From: Williamsia phyllosphaerae | Lineage (GTDB): Bacteria; Actinomycetota; Actinomycetes; Mycobacteriales; Mycobacteriaceae | DNA length: 64,000 nt | Assembly: GCF_014635305.1 (NCBI RefSeq) | Contig: NZ_BMCS01000002.1 | Span: forward strand, 919,664 to 983,663 | Direction: 5' to 3' | In this document: positions 8,263 to 17,529 of the stretch, piece by piece | Position numbering within the stretch: position 1 is the stretch's first letter | How the letters are laid out: each line of letters starts with the position of its first letter | The notes under the pieces: model-generated | Seen by the model: the letters and a program-made list of their open reading frames with translations, nothing else | Database searches by the model: none | What the model was told of the DNA's origin: nothing | Made by a program: the position numbers and the translations under genes

Positions 8263-9171
8263 ATGATGGATGTGGTCCGCCCCAAGATCGAGGGGTCCGT
8301 TGCCGTGGGCGAGGGTCGCCGGATCGGCTTCGCCGAGTTCGGTTCACCCCACGGACGTGCGGTTTTCTGGCTGCACGGCACGCCGGGCGCTCGTCGCCAG
8401 ATCCCGCTCGAGGCACGCCGTTGGGCCGATGCGGAGAACATCCGGATCATCGGACTCGACCGTCCCGGCGTCGGCTCCTCGACGCCCTACCGGTACCCGT
8501 CGGTGCTCGGATTCGCCGACGACCTGCGCACCGTCGCCGACACCCTCGGCGTCGACCAGATGGCGGTGATCGGCCTCTCCGGGGGCGGGCCCTATGCCCT
8601 CGGCGTAGCCGCCGCGATGCCCGAGCGCGTCGTCGTGGCCGGGATCCTGGGAGGCGTCGCCCCGACCGTCGGCCCGGACGCCGTCTCCGGCGGAGCCATG
8701 GAACTCGGTCGTCACGCGGCGGGCATCCTGCAGGTCGCAGGCGCCCCCATCGGCCGGACGGTGAGTTCGTTCATCCGCGTCGCCCGCCCGATCGCGAGCC
8801 CGGCCATCGGGATCTACGGCCTGCTCTCCCCCAAGGCCGATCGTCAGTTGCTCGCGCGCCCGGAGTTCAAGGCGATGTTCCTCGACGACCTCCTGAACGG
8901 GGGTCGGCATCGGATGGAGGCGCCGTTCGCGGATGTGGTTGTGTTCTCCCGCGATTGGGGTTTCCGCGTCGGCGACGTCACCGTCCCGGTGCGCTGGTGG
9001 CACGGCGATCGCGACCACATCATCCCGCACCGCCACGGCGAGCACATGGTGGATCTGCTGCCCGACGCGACACTGTTCACCATGTCCGGCGACAGCCACC
9101 TCGGCGGTCTCGGAATGGCCACAGACATCCTCGCCGAGTTGATGTCGGTGTGGGACAACAGCGGTCGGTGA
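8263..9171 (+). CDS. alpha/beta hydrolase
   Basis: This 302-residue alpha/beta-hydrolase-fold protein has an oxyanion segment FWLHGTPGAR, the nucleophile elbow GLSGGGPYALG (Ser near residue 107) and a C-terminal catalytic His in SGDSHLGGLG. The Asp is probably in WHGDRDHIIP. No signal peptide is visible. The substrate cannot be told from sequence. The stop codon overlaps the GTG start of the next gene (GTGA), so the two genes are co-translated. Confidence 0.88.
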   Translation: MMDVVRPKIEGSVAVGEGRRIGFAEFGSPHGRAVFWLHGTPGARRQIPLEARRWADAENIRIIGLDRPGVGSSTPYRYPSVLGFADDLRTVADTLGVDQMAVIGLSGGGPYALGVAAAMPERVVVAGILGGVAPTVGPDAVSGGAMELGRHAAGILQVAGAPIGRTVSSFIRVARPIASPAIGIYGLLSPKADRQLLARPEFKAMFLDDLLNGGRHRMEAPFADVVVFSRDWGFRVGDVTVPVRWWHGDRDHIIPHRHGEHMVDLLPDATLFTMSGDSHLGGLGMATDILAELMSVWDNSGR

Positions 9172-9995
9172 GGGCGCCCGCGTTCCTCCTGATCGCGGTA
9201 CTGGCGCTGACGGCGTGCTCGACCTCTGGCGACGACCCCACACAGACCACGTCGTCGCCTGCGGGTGCGGTCGCCGGGGTCACACTGCCCCCGACCACCG
9301 GTGGCTTCGACTACCAACTCGGCGGGGCCTACCCGCCGGCTGCCGGCGTCACCGTCGTCGAGCGCGACAGCACCGCTGATCCGGCGCCCGGCGTCTACTC
9401 GGTCTGTTACATCAACGGCTTCCAGACGCAGCCCGGAGTCACGTGGCCCGACGAATTGCTCGTCCACCGCAGCGACGGTTCGCTCCTCGTCGACCCGGGA
9501 TGGCCCGACGAGCATCTGATCGACCTGTCGACAGCGGACCACCGAGCGTCGGCAGCCGACCGCCACCAGGCGACCATCGACCTGTGCGCCCGAAAGGGGT
9601 TCCGGTCTGTCGAGTTCGACAACCTCGACTCGTATTCGCGGTCGCACGGGGCATTCGGTGTCGACGACGCCGGCGAATTCGCCCGGATGCTCACCGACCG
9701 GGCACATCGCGCCGGGATGGCGGTGGCCCAGAAGAACGCCACCGATCTTCTCGGACGCGGGCGCACCGAGATCGGGTTCGACTTCGCCGTGTCCGAGGAG
9801 TGCGACCGCTACGACGAGTGCGCGGAGTTCACGAATGCATATGGCGACCACGTCTACGACATCGAGTACACCGACGACCTGCGCGGCGGTTTCACCGATG
9901 TGTGCGAGCGGCCCGACACCCCGCGAATGACGATCCTTCGTGACCGCGATCTGGTGGCGCCGAACAACCCGGCCCACCGCTATGAGCACTGCTGA
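9168..9995 (+). CDS. GH114-like (endo-alpha-1,4-polygalactosaminidase family) lipoprotein
   Basis: This 275-residue protein begins with a signal peptide ending in a lipobox, ALTACS, so it should be a surface lipoprotein. The rest resembles the TIM-barrel domain of glycoside hydrolase family 114: VYSVCYINGFQT, a conserved GWPDEHLIDLS, FRSVEFDNLDSYS with acidic residues expected at the active site, and MAVAQKNATDL. Characterised members cut polygalactosamine; the physiological substrate here is unknown. The GTG start overlaps the stop of the hydrolase gene by 4 bases, indicating an operon. Confidence 0.82.
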   Translation: MRAPAFLLIAVLALTACSTSGDDPTQTTSSPAGAVAGVTLPPTTGGFDYQLGGAYPPAAGVTVVERDSTADPAPGVYSVCYINGFQTQPGVTWPDELLVHRSDGSLLVDPGWPDEHLIDLSTADHRASAADRHQATIDLCARKGFRSVEFDNLDSYSRSHGAFGVDDAGEFARMLTDRAHRAGMAVAQKNATDLLGRGRTEIGFDFAVSEECDRYDECAEFTNAYGDHVYDIEYTDDLRGGFTDVCERPDTPRMTILRDRDLVAPNNPAHRYEHC

Positions 9996-10098
9996 CCACC
10001 CGCCAGTGCCCGGGGGTTTTCGGCACGGTCGGCGGAAAGTTCCGCGCGGTCAGCGAGCAATGGTGCACTGACCCAGCGCTGTGCTGCTTGGATGAGGC

Positions 10099-11571
10099 AT
10101 GACCTTCAGATCGCACGCGCTGCGTAGATCGATCACGCTCCCGCTGCTGATCCTGACGATGCTGCTGGCCGTGATCGCGGGCTCCACCGCAGTGGCTTCG
10201 CGTGCCGACGCCGCACCGGCGTTCCCGACCGTCGAGCCGGGCGTCCTCACCGTCGGGACCGAAGGGACGTATTCGCCCTTCACCTACCACGACGACACCG
10301 GCAAGCTCACCGGCTTCGACGTCGACGTCATCACAGACATCGCCGATCGACTCGGTCTGAAGATCAAGTTCGTCGAGTCCCCCTTCGACAGCTTGTTCCC
10401 CGCGCTCGAGGCAGGTCGCTTCGACGTCATCGCGAATCAGATCTCCTACAGCGACGAGCGCGCCGCGAAGTACGACCTGTCCGACCCCTACGTCGAGTCA
10501 GCAGGCGTCATCGTCGCCAAGACCGACGACGATTCGATCAAGTCGGTCGCCGACCTCCGGGGCAAGACATCGGCACAGTCGCTGACGAGCAACTACGCCG
10601 AGATCGCCAAGGCTGCAGGCGCGAACGTCGTGTCGGTCGACGGTTTCACGACGGCCATCAACCTGCTCGATCAGGGCCGCGTACAGGCGACGGTCAACGA
10701 CGAGTTGACCGTCAAGGACTACCTGCGAACCAGCAAGAACACGAGCCTTCACGTCGCGGCCACGACGCCGGACGTGAGCAGGCAGGTGTTCGCCGCTCGC
10801 AAGGGTTCGCAGATGATGCCGGCGATCAACGAGCAGATCACCGCTCTTCGCTCTGACGGCACCCTCGACAAGACCTACGCGAAGTACTTCAACGCAACTG
10901 CGTCATCGTCGTCGACGTGGGACGTGGTGCGCCGCAATCTGGTCCCCATGCTCAAGGCAGCGATCACAGGAACGATCCCGCTGACGGCGATCAGCTTCGT
11001 CATCGGCCTCGCCATCGCGCTCGGCGTGGCCATCGCACGGATGTCGAATCGGCGGGTCGTCAGCAGCATCGCCGCGCTGTACATCTCCATCATTCGCGGC
11101 ACGCCGTTGCTGGTGCAGCTGTTCATCATCTTCTACGCACTGCCCGAGTTGAACATCGTGGTGAGTCCGTTCCCAGCCGCGGTCGTTGCATTCAGCCTCA
11201 ACGTCGGTGGCTATGCGGCCGAGATCATCCGTGCCGCGATCGAGTCCATCAACAAGGGCCAGTGGGAGGCCGCGGCCACCATCGGCATGAACTACCGGAC
11301 AACGCTGCGCCGCATCATCCTCCCGCAGGCGGCGCGGACTGCGGTGCCGCCGCTGTCGAACACGCTGATCTCACTGGTCAAGGACACGTCGTTGGCGTCG
11401 ACGATCCTGGTTCTGGAGCTCTTCCGGCGTACTCAGGAGGCGGCGGCACCGACGTTCGACTACCTGCCCCTTTACGCCGCCGCCGCGGTGTACTACCTGG
11501 TGATCTGCCTGGTGTTGTCCTTCGGTCAATCCAATCTCGAGACCCGGCTCAGAAAGTTTGTGGCGACATGA
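10099..11571 (+). CDS. amino-acid ABC transporter, fused substrate-binding protein and permease
   Basis: This 490-residue protein has a signal sequence (to about residue 37), a family 3 periplasmic-binding domain (about 45-265; PGVLTVGTEGTYSPFTYHDD and GFDVDVITDIADRLG) and a His/Glu/Gln-type permease domain (about 285-490) with the EAA-loop sequence EAAATIGMNYRTTLRRIILPQAAR. Fusion of receptor and permease is known in GlnP-type transporters. The likely substrate is a polar amino acid such as glutamine, cystine or arginine. Its stop overlaps the ATPase start (ATGA). Confidence 0.92.
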   Translation: MTFRSHALRRSITLPLLILTMLLAVIAGSTAVASRADAAPAFPTVEPGVLTVGTEGTYSPFTYHDDTGKLTGFDVDVITDIADRLGLKIKFVESPFDSLFPALEAGRFDVIANQISYSDERAAKYDLSDPYVESAGVIVAKTDDDSIKSVADLRGKTSAQSLTSNYAEIAKAAGANVVSVDGFTTAINLLDQGRVQATVNDELTVKDYLRTSKNTSLHVAATTPDVSRQVFAARKGSQMMPAINEQITALRSDGTLDKTYAKYFNATASSSSTWDVVRRNLVPMLKAAITGTIPLTAISFVIGLAIALGVAIARMSNRRVVSSIAALYISIIRGTPLLVQLFIIFYALPELNIVVSPFPAAVVAFSLNVGGYAAEIIRAAIESINKGQWEAAATIGMNYRTTLRRIILPQAARTAVPPLSNTLISLVKDTSLASTILVLELFRRTQEAAAPTFDYLPLYAAAAVYYLVICLVLSFGQSNLETRLRKFVAT

Positions 11572-12404
11572 CCGAACCGAAGACCCTTCATGGCACCGAC
11601 GTCGTCGAGGTCACCGGCCTGACGAAGTCGTTCGACGGTCCCAAAGGCGAGCCCATCCAGGTGCTGCGCGACAACGACTTCTCCGTCGCCCCCGGATCGG
11701 TCACCGTGATCATCGGTCCGTCCGGGTCGGGCAAGACCACGATGCTCCGGTCGCTCAACGCACTGGACATCCCCGACGCGGGCGTGATCCGCATCGGCGA
11801 GGTGAGTGTCGACTTCGCCGCCCTGGGGAAGCCGCGCAAGGGCCTCGGATCCGGACGCAAGCTCACCCGGGCCGACAACGCGCTGCTCGCGCGGTACCGA
11901 CTGCAGAGCGGCATGGTGTTCCAGTCGCACAATCTCTTCCCCAACAAGACGGTGCTGCAGAACGTCACCGAGGGGCCGGTCATCGTGCAGAAACGCGACG
12001 CAGAGGAGGCCCGCGGTGATGCCCACGCGCTGCTCGAGCGGGTCGGGCTGGCCGCGCAGGCCGAGCAACTCCCCCATCAACTGTCCGGCGGTCAGCAGCA
12101 GCGCGTCGGCATCGCGCGCGCACTGGCGATGAAACCCACCGTGGTGCTGTTCGACGAGCCCACCTCCGCGCTCGACCCGGAACTGGTCGGTGACGTCCTC
12201 GGTGTCATCAAGGACCTCGCCGTCGAGGGCACGACGATGGTGATCGTCACCCACGAGATCCGGTTCGCCCAACAGGTCAGCAACCAGGTGCTGTTCATCG
12301 ATGGCGGCGCCATCGTCGAGCGCGGAACCCCCGCCGATGTCATCGGGGCACCGCGCAACGAGCGCACCAAGACCTTCCTCAAGCGGATCCTCGACCCGGC
12401 ATAG
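11568..12404 (+). CDS. amino-acid ABC transporter ATP-binding protein
   Basis: This 278-residue ATPase has Walker A (GPSGSGKTT), Q-loop (VFQSHNLFPNKT), signature ([15 protein letters not shown]), Walker B (VVLFDEPTSALD) and H-loop (VTHEIRFA), all typical of the polar amino-acid uptake family. An insertion of about 20 residues after the first beta-sheet (around GKPRKGLGSGRKLTR) is slightly longer than in GlnQ. It overlaps the fused receptor/permease gene by 4 bases; together they make a complete importer. Confidence 0.93.
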   Translation: MTEPKTLHGTDVVEVTGLTKSFDGPKGEPIQVLRDNDFSVAPGSVTVIIGPSGSGKTTMLRSLNALDIPDAGVIRIGEVSVDFAALGKPRKGLGSGRKLTRADNALLARYRLQSGMVFQSHNLFPNKTVLQNVTEGPVIVQKRDAEEARGDAHALLERVGLAAQAEQLPHQLSGGQQQRVGIARALAMKPTVVLFDEPTSALDPELVGDVLGVIKDLAVEGTTMVIVTHEIRFAQQVSNQVLFIDGGAIVERGTPADVIGAPRNERTKTFLKRILDPA

Positions 12405-12412
12405 AACTCGAC

Positions 12413-12426
12413 CAAGCGAGCGCTTG
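12413..12426. promoter_or_regulatory. TetR-type operator candidate
   Basis: CAAGCG-AG-CGCTTG is a perfect 6-2-6 inverted repeat immediately upstream of a -10-like TAGTGT (12433-12438) and the NTF2-like gene. The core resembles operators of TetR-family lipid-metabolism regulators in mycobacteria. No tetR gene adjoins, so the regulator would act in trans. Confidence 0.5.
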
Positions 12427-12432
12427 ATCGCC

Positions 12433-12438
12433 TAGTGT
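12433..12438 (+). promoter_or_regulatory. -10 element for a leaderless transcript
   Basis: TAGTGT matches TANNNT and ends 7 bases before the ATG at 12446; there is no Shine-Dalgarno sequence before that ATG. Confidence 0.5.
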
Positions 12439-12445
12439 GCGGGTC

Positions 12446-12952
12446 ATGACTCCCCGCTTCGACACCGATGAGTTGACCGCTGCTTTCCAGGAATTCGAGC
12501 AGACCACCGAGCGGTGCGCCGCGGCCGGTGAATGGGACCCGTGGGCCGAGCAGTTCACCGCCGACGCCGATTACATCGAGCACGCGATGGGGACGATGAA
12601 GGGCCGCGAGCAGATCCGCCCGTGGATCAAGAAGACGATGGGCAGCTTCCCTGGTAACCACATGGTCGCGTTCCCGTCGCTGTGGCACGTCACCGATCCG
12701 GCCACGGCGCGCGTCATCTGCGAGATCGACAACCCGTTGCGCGACCCGGGCGACGGTTCGGTGATCACCGCGACGAACATCACCATCCTCACGTACGCCG
12801 GCGACGGCCTGTGGTCGTGCGAGGAGGACGTATACAACCCCATGAAATTCGGTCGCGCCGCCATGACCTGGTGTGTCCGGGCGAAGGAACTCGGAACCCT
12901 CACCGACGAGGCCCGGGCCTGGATGTCGACCACGGGTTCCTACTTCGCCTGA
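12446..12952 (+). CDS. NTF2-like / SnoaL-type protein
   Basis: This 168-residue protein has the fold pattern of the nuclear transport factor 2 superfamily: an N-terminal helix with WDPWAEQFTADADYIEHAMG, then GREQIRPWIKKTMG, and a beta-rich second half with ITILTYAGDGLWSCEEDVYNP. Relatives include steroid isomerases, polyketide cyclases and proteins of unknown function; catalytic chemistry cannot be assigned. The ATG was preferred over an upstream GTG because a TANNNT element lies 7 bases before it. A TetR-type palindrome overlaps the promoter, suggesting control by a lipid or xenobiotic regulator. Confidence 0.75.
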   Translation: MTPRFDTDELTAAFQEFEQTTERCAAAGEWDPWAEQFTADADYIEHAMGTMKGREQIRPWIKKTMGSFPGNHMVAFPSLWHVTDPATARVICEIDNPLRDPGDGSVITATNITILTYAGDGLWSCEEDVYNPMKFGRAAMTWCVRAKELGTLTDEARAWMSTTGSYFA

Positions 12953-13058
12953 GCGTCGTTGGTATTCGTCACGACACCGTTGCGAAAAGTTGGGTCACCC
13001 AGGTCGGTCCCGTAGTCTTGATCCTTGATCACGCACGTTGTCGAAGGGGTTGAAGTAC

Positions 13059-14051
13059 ATGGCACGCGATCTCACCCAGCTCGAGCTCTTGCAGCAGCTG
13101 TCACCGGTTGCCGAGGAGAACGTGAATCGCCACCTGGCCGTGGCCAAGGACTGGAACCCGCACGACTACGTGCCGTGGGACGAGGGCAAGAACTTCGCCG
13201 CCCTCGGTGGCGTCGACTACTCCGACGACCAGTCCGAACTCGGTGACGTCGCCAAGGCGGCCATGATCACCAACCTGCTGACCGAGGACAACCTGCCCTC
13301 GTACCACCGGGAGATCGCCAACAACTTCTCCACCGACGACGCCTGGGGCCACTGGGTGGGCCGGTGGACCGCCGAGGAGAACCGCCACGGTCTCGCCATG
13401 CGCGACTATCTGGTGGTCACCCGAGGTGTCGACCCCGTCGCGCTCGAAGAGGCGCGGATGATCCACATGACCAACAGCTTCACCTCGGTCGGAGTCGGCG
13501 GCGACCGCGCCGACGAGGTCGAGGCCCACGGCGGCGAGCTCGGCCTGCTGCACACCGTCGCCTACGTGACGTTCCAGGAGCTCGCGACCCGCGTCTCGCA
13601 CCGCAACACCGGCCGCGCCTGCAACGACCCCATCGCCGACAGGATGCTGCAGCGCATCGCGGCCGACGAGAACCTGCACATGATCTTCTACCGCAACATC
13701 GTCGCGGCGGCGATGGATCTCGCGCCGGATCAGACCATGCGCGCGGTCACCGACGTCATCTGCAACTTCCAGATGCCCGGCGCGGGCATGCCCAATTTCC
13801 GTCGCCACGGCGTGCTGATGGCCAAGCACGGCATCTACGACCTCCGTCAGCACCACGAAGAGGTCGTCCTGCCCATCCTGCGCAAGCTCAACGTCTTCGA
13901 CCGCGACGACTTCGGCGCACAGGGCCAGGCCGACCAGGAGCGCCTCGGCGCCTTCGTCGAGAAGCTCGGCGAGGACACCCTCAAGTTCGAAGAGATGCGT
14001 GATCGCGCGTTGGCCCGTGAGGCCGCGAAGCGCGAGGCACGGGCTTCGTGA
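13059..14051 (+). CDS. desA: acyl-[ACP] desaturase, DesA family
   Basis: This 330-residue soluble diiron desaturase has the carboxylate/histidine iron-binding motifs TAEENRHG and ADENLHM separated by about 90 residues, as in plant stearoyl-ACP desaturase and mycobacterial DesA1/DesA2. It introduces a double bond into ACP-bound fatty acids, feeding unsaturated lipid and possibly mycolic-acid synthesis. The ATG at 13059 gives MARDLTQLELLQQLSPVAE, the usual N-terminus. Gene order with dus, an LCP gene and phoU downstream matches the M. tuberculosis desA1 neighbourhood from memory. Confidence 0.93.
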   Translation: MARDLTQLELLQQLSPVAEENVNRHLAVAKDWNPHDYVPWDEGKNFAALGGVDYSDDQSELGDVAKAAMITNLLTEDNLPSYHREIANNFSTDDAWGHWVGRWTAEENRHGLAMRDYLVVTRGVDPVALEEARMIHMTNSFTSVGVGGDRADEVEAHGGELGLLHTVAYVTFQELATRVSHRNTGRACNDPIADRMLQRIAADENLHMIFYRNIVAAAMDLAPDQTMRAVTDVICNFQMPGAGMPNFRRHGVLMAKHGIYDLRQHHEEVVLPILRKLNVFDRDDFGAQGQADQERLGAFVEKLGEDTLKFEEMRDRALAREAAKREARAS

Positions 14052-14058
14052 GGTCGTC

Positions 14059-15270
14059 CTGACCACGCTGATCGACACCCCGACCGCCGCACCGGAGACC
14101 TCCGACGCGGCGGTCTCGGCGTCGGTGCGTCCAGGATTGTCGATCGGTCCGTTCGATCTCCAGAGCCCGGTGGTGCTGGCGCCGATGGCCGGTGTCACCA
14201 ACGTCGCGTTCCGCTCGCTGTGCCGCGAACTCGAGCTCGCGCGCACCGGCACCGTCTCGGGCCTCTACGTCTGCGAGATGGTGACCGCCCGAGCGCTCGT
14301 CGAGCGGCATCCGACCACGATGCACATGACGACGTTCGCCCCCGACGAGAACCCGCGGTCGATGCAGCTCTACACCGTCGATCCCGAGTACACCTACGCC
14401 GCGGCCAAGATGATCGTCGACGAGGACCTCGCCGACCACATCGACATGAACTTCGGTTGCCCGGTCCCCAAGGTCACCCGCAAAGGCGGCGGGTCCGCGA
14501 TCCCGTACAAGCGCAAGCTGTTCCAGAACATCGTCGCCGCAGCGGTCCGTGCCGTCGAGGGCACGAACGTCCCGGTCACGGTGAAGTTCCGCATCGGTAT
14601 CGACGACGAGCACCACACCCACCTCGACGCCGGTCGCATCGCGGCCGCCGAGGGCGTGAAAGCAGTTGCGCTGCACGCCCGTACCGCGTCGCAACGGTAC
14701 TCCGGGCGCGCGGACTGGGACGAGATCTCCCGGCTCAAAGACCACGTGACCGACGTACCGGTGCTCGGCAACGGCGACATCTTCGAGGCGCCGGACGCCG
14801 TCGCGATGATGGAGCAGACCGGATGTGACGGCGTCGTCATCGGTCGCGGGTGCCTCGGTCGTCCGTGGCTGTTCGCCGAACTGAGCGCCGAACTCAACGG
14901 ATTGCCCTGTCCCACACCGCCGAACCTCGGTGAGGTCGGCGAGATCATCGTCCGACACGGCCGCCTGCTCGCCGATCACCACGGCGAGGACAAGGGCATG
15001 CGGGAGATCCGCAAGCACGTCGCCTGGTACCTCCGCGGTTTCCCGGTCGGCTCCGACATACGTCGCGACCTCGCGCTCGTGACCACGGTGAACCAGCTGA
15101 TCGATCTGGTCGGCACCCTGCCCGCCGACGCACCCTTCCCCCTCGACGGGCACGGTCCGCGTGGACGGCAGGGATCACCCGCCGCGGTCGCGCTCCCGCA
15201 CGGGTGGCTCGACGATCCCGACGACGACGCGGTCCCCGCCGGCGCCGAGATCATGCACTCGGGCGGTTAG
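14059..15270 (+). CDS. dusB: tRNA-dihydrouridine synthase
   Basis: This flavoprotein of about 400 residues reduces uridine in the tRNA D-loop. It shows the Dus hallmarks VVLAPMAGVTNVAFR near the N-terminus, the catalytic cysteine in MNFGCPVPKVTRKGGGSAI, KFRIGIDDEHHTHLDAG and the FMN-binding GNGDIFEAPDA and VIGRGCLGRPWLFAE. The start is uncertain. In-frame GTG codons lie at 13999 and 14017 (overlapping desA) and at 14125. A CTG at 14059 has a GAGG five bases upstream and gives a plausible N-terminus; the 14125 GTG would still keep the full domain. Confidence 0.9.
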   Translation: MTTLIDTPTAAPETSDAAVSASVRPGLSIGPFDLQSPVVLAPMAGVTNVAFRSLCRELELARTGTVSGLYVCEMVTARALVERHPTTMHMTTFAPDENPRSMQLYTVDPEYTYAAAKMIVDEDLADHIDMNFGCPVPKVTRKGGGSAIPYKRKLFQNIVAAAVRAVEGTNVPVTVKFRIGIDDEHHTHLDAGRIAAAEGVKAVALHARTASQRYSGRADWDEISRLKDHVTDVPVLGNGDIFEAPDAVAMMEQTGCDGVVIGRGCLGRPWLFAELSAELNGLPCPTPPNLGEVGEIIVRHGRLLADHHGEDKGMREIRKHVAWYLRGFPVGSDIRRDLALVTTVNQLIDLVGTLPADAPFPLDGHGPRGRQGSPAAVALPHGWLDDPDDDAVPAGAEIMHSGG

Positions 15271-15355
15271 TGCAGCCCCGCCGGAAACCGCTCCCACTCG
15301 GTCATACCGCCTCCTGCCCGTACCATTGGCGAGACATTGACAGCGGAGGAGTTCG

Positions 15356-17428
15356 GTGAGCGACGACCACACTCCCGAATCCAAGGATTCGGGTGAACCT
15401 CCGCGTCCCCCCAGGGACAGCAACCGCCCGTCGGACGCGCGCCCGGACGGCTCCACGCCCGACAACATCCGCGACGACATACGACGCCGCCTCGACCGAC
15501 CATCCGACGATGTCCTGCGGGAACCCGCCGGTCGCGTGGGGGTCCCGAGAGGACGCACCCAGCGTCTGACCGTCGCCGAGTTGCTCCGCCAGATGGAGCA
15601 GTCCGGACAGTCCTCGGCGGGCCGGCCCGCGGCCGGCTCCGCGGACTCGGGCGCCACACCGTCGGCGCCTGCGACACCTACCCCGCCCAGGTCACGGCCG
15701 TCCACCCCCCGTCCCGCCGACATCGACGACGACGCGACGCAGACGATCGCGCCGGTCCCGGCCGCTCCGGCGCCGTCGGACACCGACACCCGGGCGAGCG
15801 GTCACCGTCGCCGTCGCAACGCCGGCCCGGCCGTGCTGCCGCCCAGTGACGACCGGCTCGCCGAGGCCGCCAAACGCCAACACCGCCGCCACGCCGCGAC
15901 CACTGCCGGTCGGGTCCTCGTCGCGGTGGGCTGCGTGCTGGCGCTCGTCGGCACCGGCACCGTGTGGGGTTACCTGCGTGCCACGAACGGCGAGTTCCGC
16001 ACCATCGAGGCCGTCAACGCCAACGACAAGAACATCCGCAACAAGGACGCGCAGTACGGCGACCAGACCTATCTGATCGTCGGTACCGACACCCGCGTCG
16101 GCAAGAACGGCAAGGTCGGAGCGGGTACCACCGCCGACGCCGAGGGTGCCCGCTCGGACACCGTGATCCTGGTGAACATCCCGGCCAACCGCAGCCGCGT
16201 GGTCGCGGTGTCGTTCCCCCGAGACCTGCAGATCGACCGCCCGCAGTGCGCAGGCTGGGACAACAACACCGGCACCTACACGAGCGATGTGGTCCCCGCC
16301 GAGACCGGAGCGAAGCTCAACACCGCCTACGGCGACGGCGGCCCGAAGTGCGCCGTCGAGGTCATCCAGCAGCTGTCGGGTCTCAACATCAACCACTTCA
16401 TCGCCATGGACTTCTTCGGCTTCGAGCAGGTCGTCAACAAGCTCGGTGGGGTGCAGGTGTGCTCCCCCACCCCGCTCTACGACTACGAACTCGGACAGAT
16501 CCTGTCGAAGCCGGGTACGCAGAAGGTCACCGGAAAGCGTGCGCTGAACTATGTGCGTGCGCGCACCGTCGACACCGAGGGCAACGGTGACTACGGCCGC
16601 ATCAAACGCCAGCAGCTGTTCCTGTCGTCGCTGCTCCGCGGAATGCTGTCGGGCCAGGTGCTGTCCAACCCGGTCAAGCTCAACGGCATCATCAACACGT
16701 TCATCAAGAACAGCTTCGTCGACCAGGTGAACACGCAGGACCTGATCAACCTCGGGCAGTCGCTGCAGGGTCTGCAGGCCGGTCGCGTCACCTTCCTCAC
16801 GACGCCGACGTCGGGTACGACGACCGACGGGTCGAACAACGAGATCCCGCGCACCGAGGACATCAACGCGATCTTCGACGCGATCATCAACGACGAGCAG
16901 CTGCCCGGCGAGCAGAAGGCCGCCGCTCCCAAGTCGTCCTCGCCGTCGTCGTCCTCCAGCTCGAGCAGTGCGACCGCACCCACGTCCACCACTCCCGAGG
17001 CCCCGACGCAGGCGACCGCATCGGCTGCGTCCCCGGGCAATGTCGGGGTGCGGGTGCTTAACGGCACCGGAACCCCCGGCCTCGCATCGCGGGTGTCCGA
17101 CAGCCTGTCGCAACTCGGCTTCGACGTCCGCGGTGTCGCCGACGCGTCAGAGAACCAGACCGCCACGGTCGTGCGCTACGGACCGGGTCAGCAGGCCGCC
17201 GCGGCGACCGTCGCGTCAATGATCACCGGAGCGGTCATCCAGCCCGACCGCACGGTCAAGTCCGGCGTCGAGGTGCTCCTCGGCAGCGACTACCCGGGCG
17301 AGTTGCGGCCGGTTCCCGACGCGGGAACGCGGCTGACGGTGACCGAGAATCCCCAGTCGTCCGAGGCGATCGACCTGCCCAGCGACCTCAGCGTCACCAA
17401 CGGGGCGGACACCTCCTGTAGCGGCTGA
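15356..17428 (+). CDS. LCP (LytR-CpsA-Psr) family ligase with LytR_C domain
   Basis: This 690-residue protein starts at a GTG behind a strong GGAGGA site. It has a long, disordered, Pro- and Asp-rich cytoplasmic N-terminus, one TM helix near residues 185-208, the LCP domain with arginine/aspartate lipid-phosphate-binding segments (EGARSDTVILVNI, VVAVSFPRDLQID, ALNYVRARTVDTEGNGDYGRIKRQQ), a Ser/Thr/Ala linker and a C-terminal LytR_C domain (NVGVRVLNGTGTPGLASRV). LCP proteins attach arabinogalactan or other glycans to peptidoglycan. The position matches the Rv0822c homologue. It probably acts at the outer face of the membrane. Confidence 0.92.
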   Translation: MSDDHTPESKDSGEPPRPPRDSNRPSDARPDGSTPDNIRDDIRRRLDRPSDDVLREPAGRVGVPRGRTQRLTVAELLRQMEQSGQSSAGRPAAGSADSGATPSAPATPTPPRSRPSTPRPADIDDDATQTIAPVPAAPAPSDTDTRASGHRRRRNAGPAVLPPSDDRLAEAAKRQHRRHAATTAGRVLVAVGCVLALVGTGTVWGYLRATNGEFRTIEAVNANDKNIRNKDAQYGDQTYLIVGTDTRVGKNGKVGAGTTADAEGARSDTVILVNIPANRSRVVAVSFPRDLQIDRPQCAGWDNNTGTYTSDVVPAETGAKLNTAYGDGGPKCAVEVIQQLSGLNINHFIAMDFFGFEQVVNKLGGVQVCSPTPLYDYELGQILSKPGTQKVTGKRALNYVRARTVDTEGNGDYGRIKRQQLFLSSLLRGMLSGQVLSNPVKLNGIINTFIKNSFVDQVNTQDLINLGQSLQGLQAGRVTFLTTPTSGTTTDGSNNEIPRTEDINAIFDAIINDEQLPGEQKAAAPKSSSPSSSSSSSSATAPTSTTPEAPTQATASAASPGNVGVRVLNGTGTPGLASRVSDSLSQLGFDVRGVADASENQTATVVRYGPGQQAAAATVASMITGAVIQPDRTVKSGVEVLLGSDYPGELRPVPDAGTRLTVTENPQSSEAIDLPSDLSVTNGADTSCSG

Positions 17429-17468
17429 TCGGGCTGCGGATGGGTCGGATCGCAGGTATCCGCACCCC

Positions 17469-17486
17469 GTTCACCACGCGTTCACC
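17469..17486 (+). promoter_or_regulatory. PHO box upstream of phoU
   Basis: GTTCACC occurs at 17469-17475 and again at 17480-17486, an 11-base direct-repeat spacing typical of actinobacterial RegX3/PhoP boxes. It sits just upstream of where the -35 region of the phoU promoter would lie (-10 at 17518-17523). Confidence 0.72.
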
Positions 17487-17517
17487 GGGATAGAACCGTT
17501 CGCTTCGCCGTCACCAG

Positions 17518-17523
17518 TACCCT
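17518..17523 (+). promoter_or_regulatory. -10 element of phoU, probably leaderless
   Basis: TACCCT fits TANNNT and ends 6 bases before the phoU ATG at 17530; no ribosome binding site is present in the gap. Confidence 0.5.
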
Positions 17524-17529
17524 TGGCAC

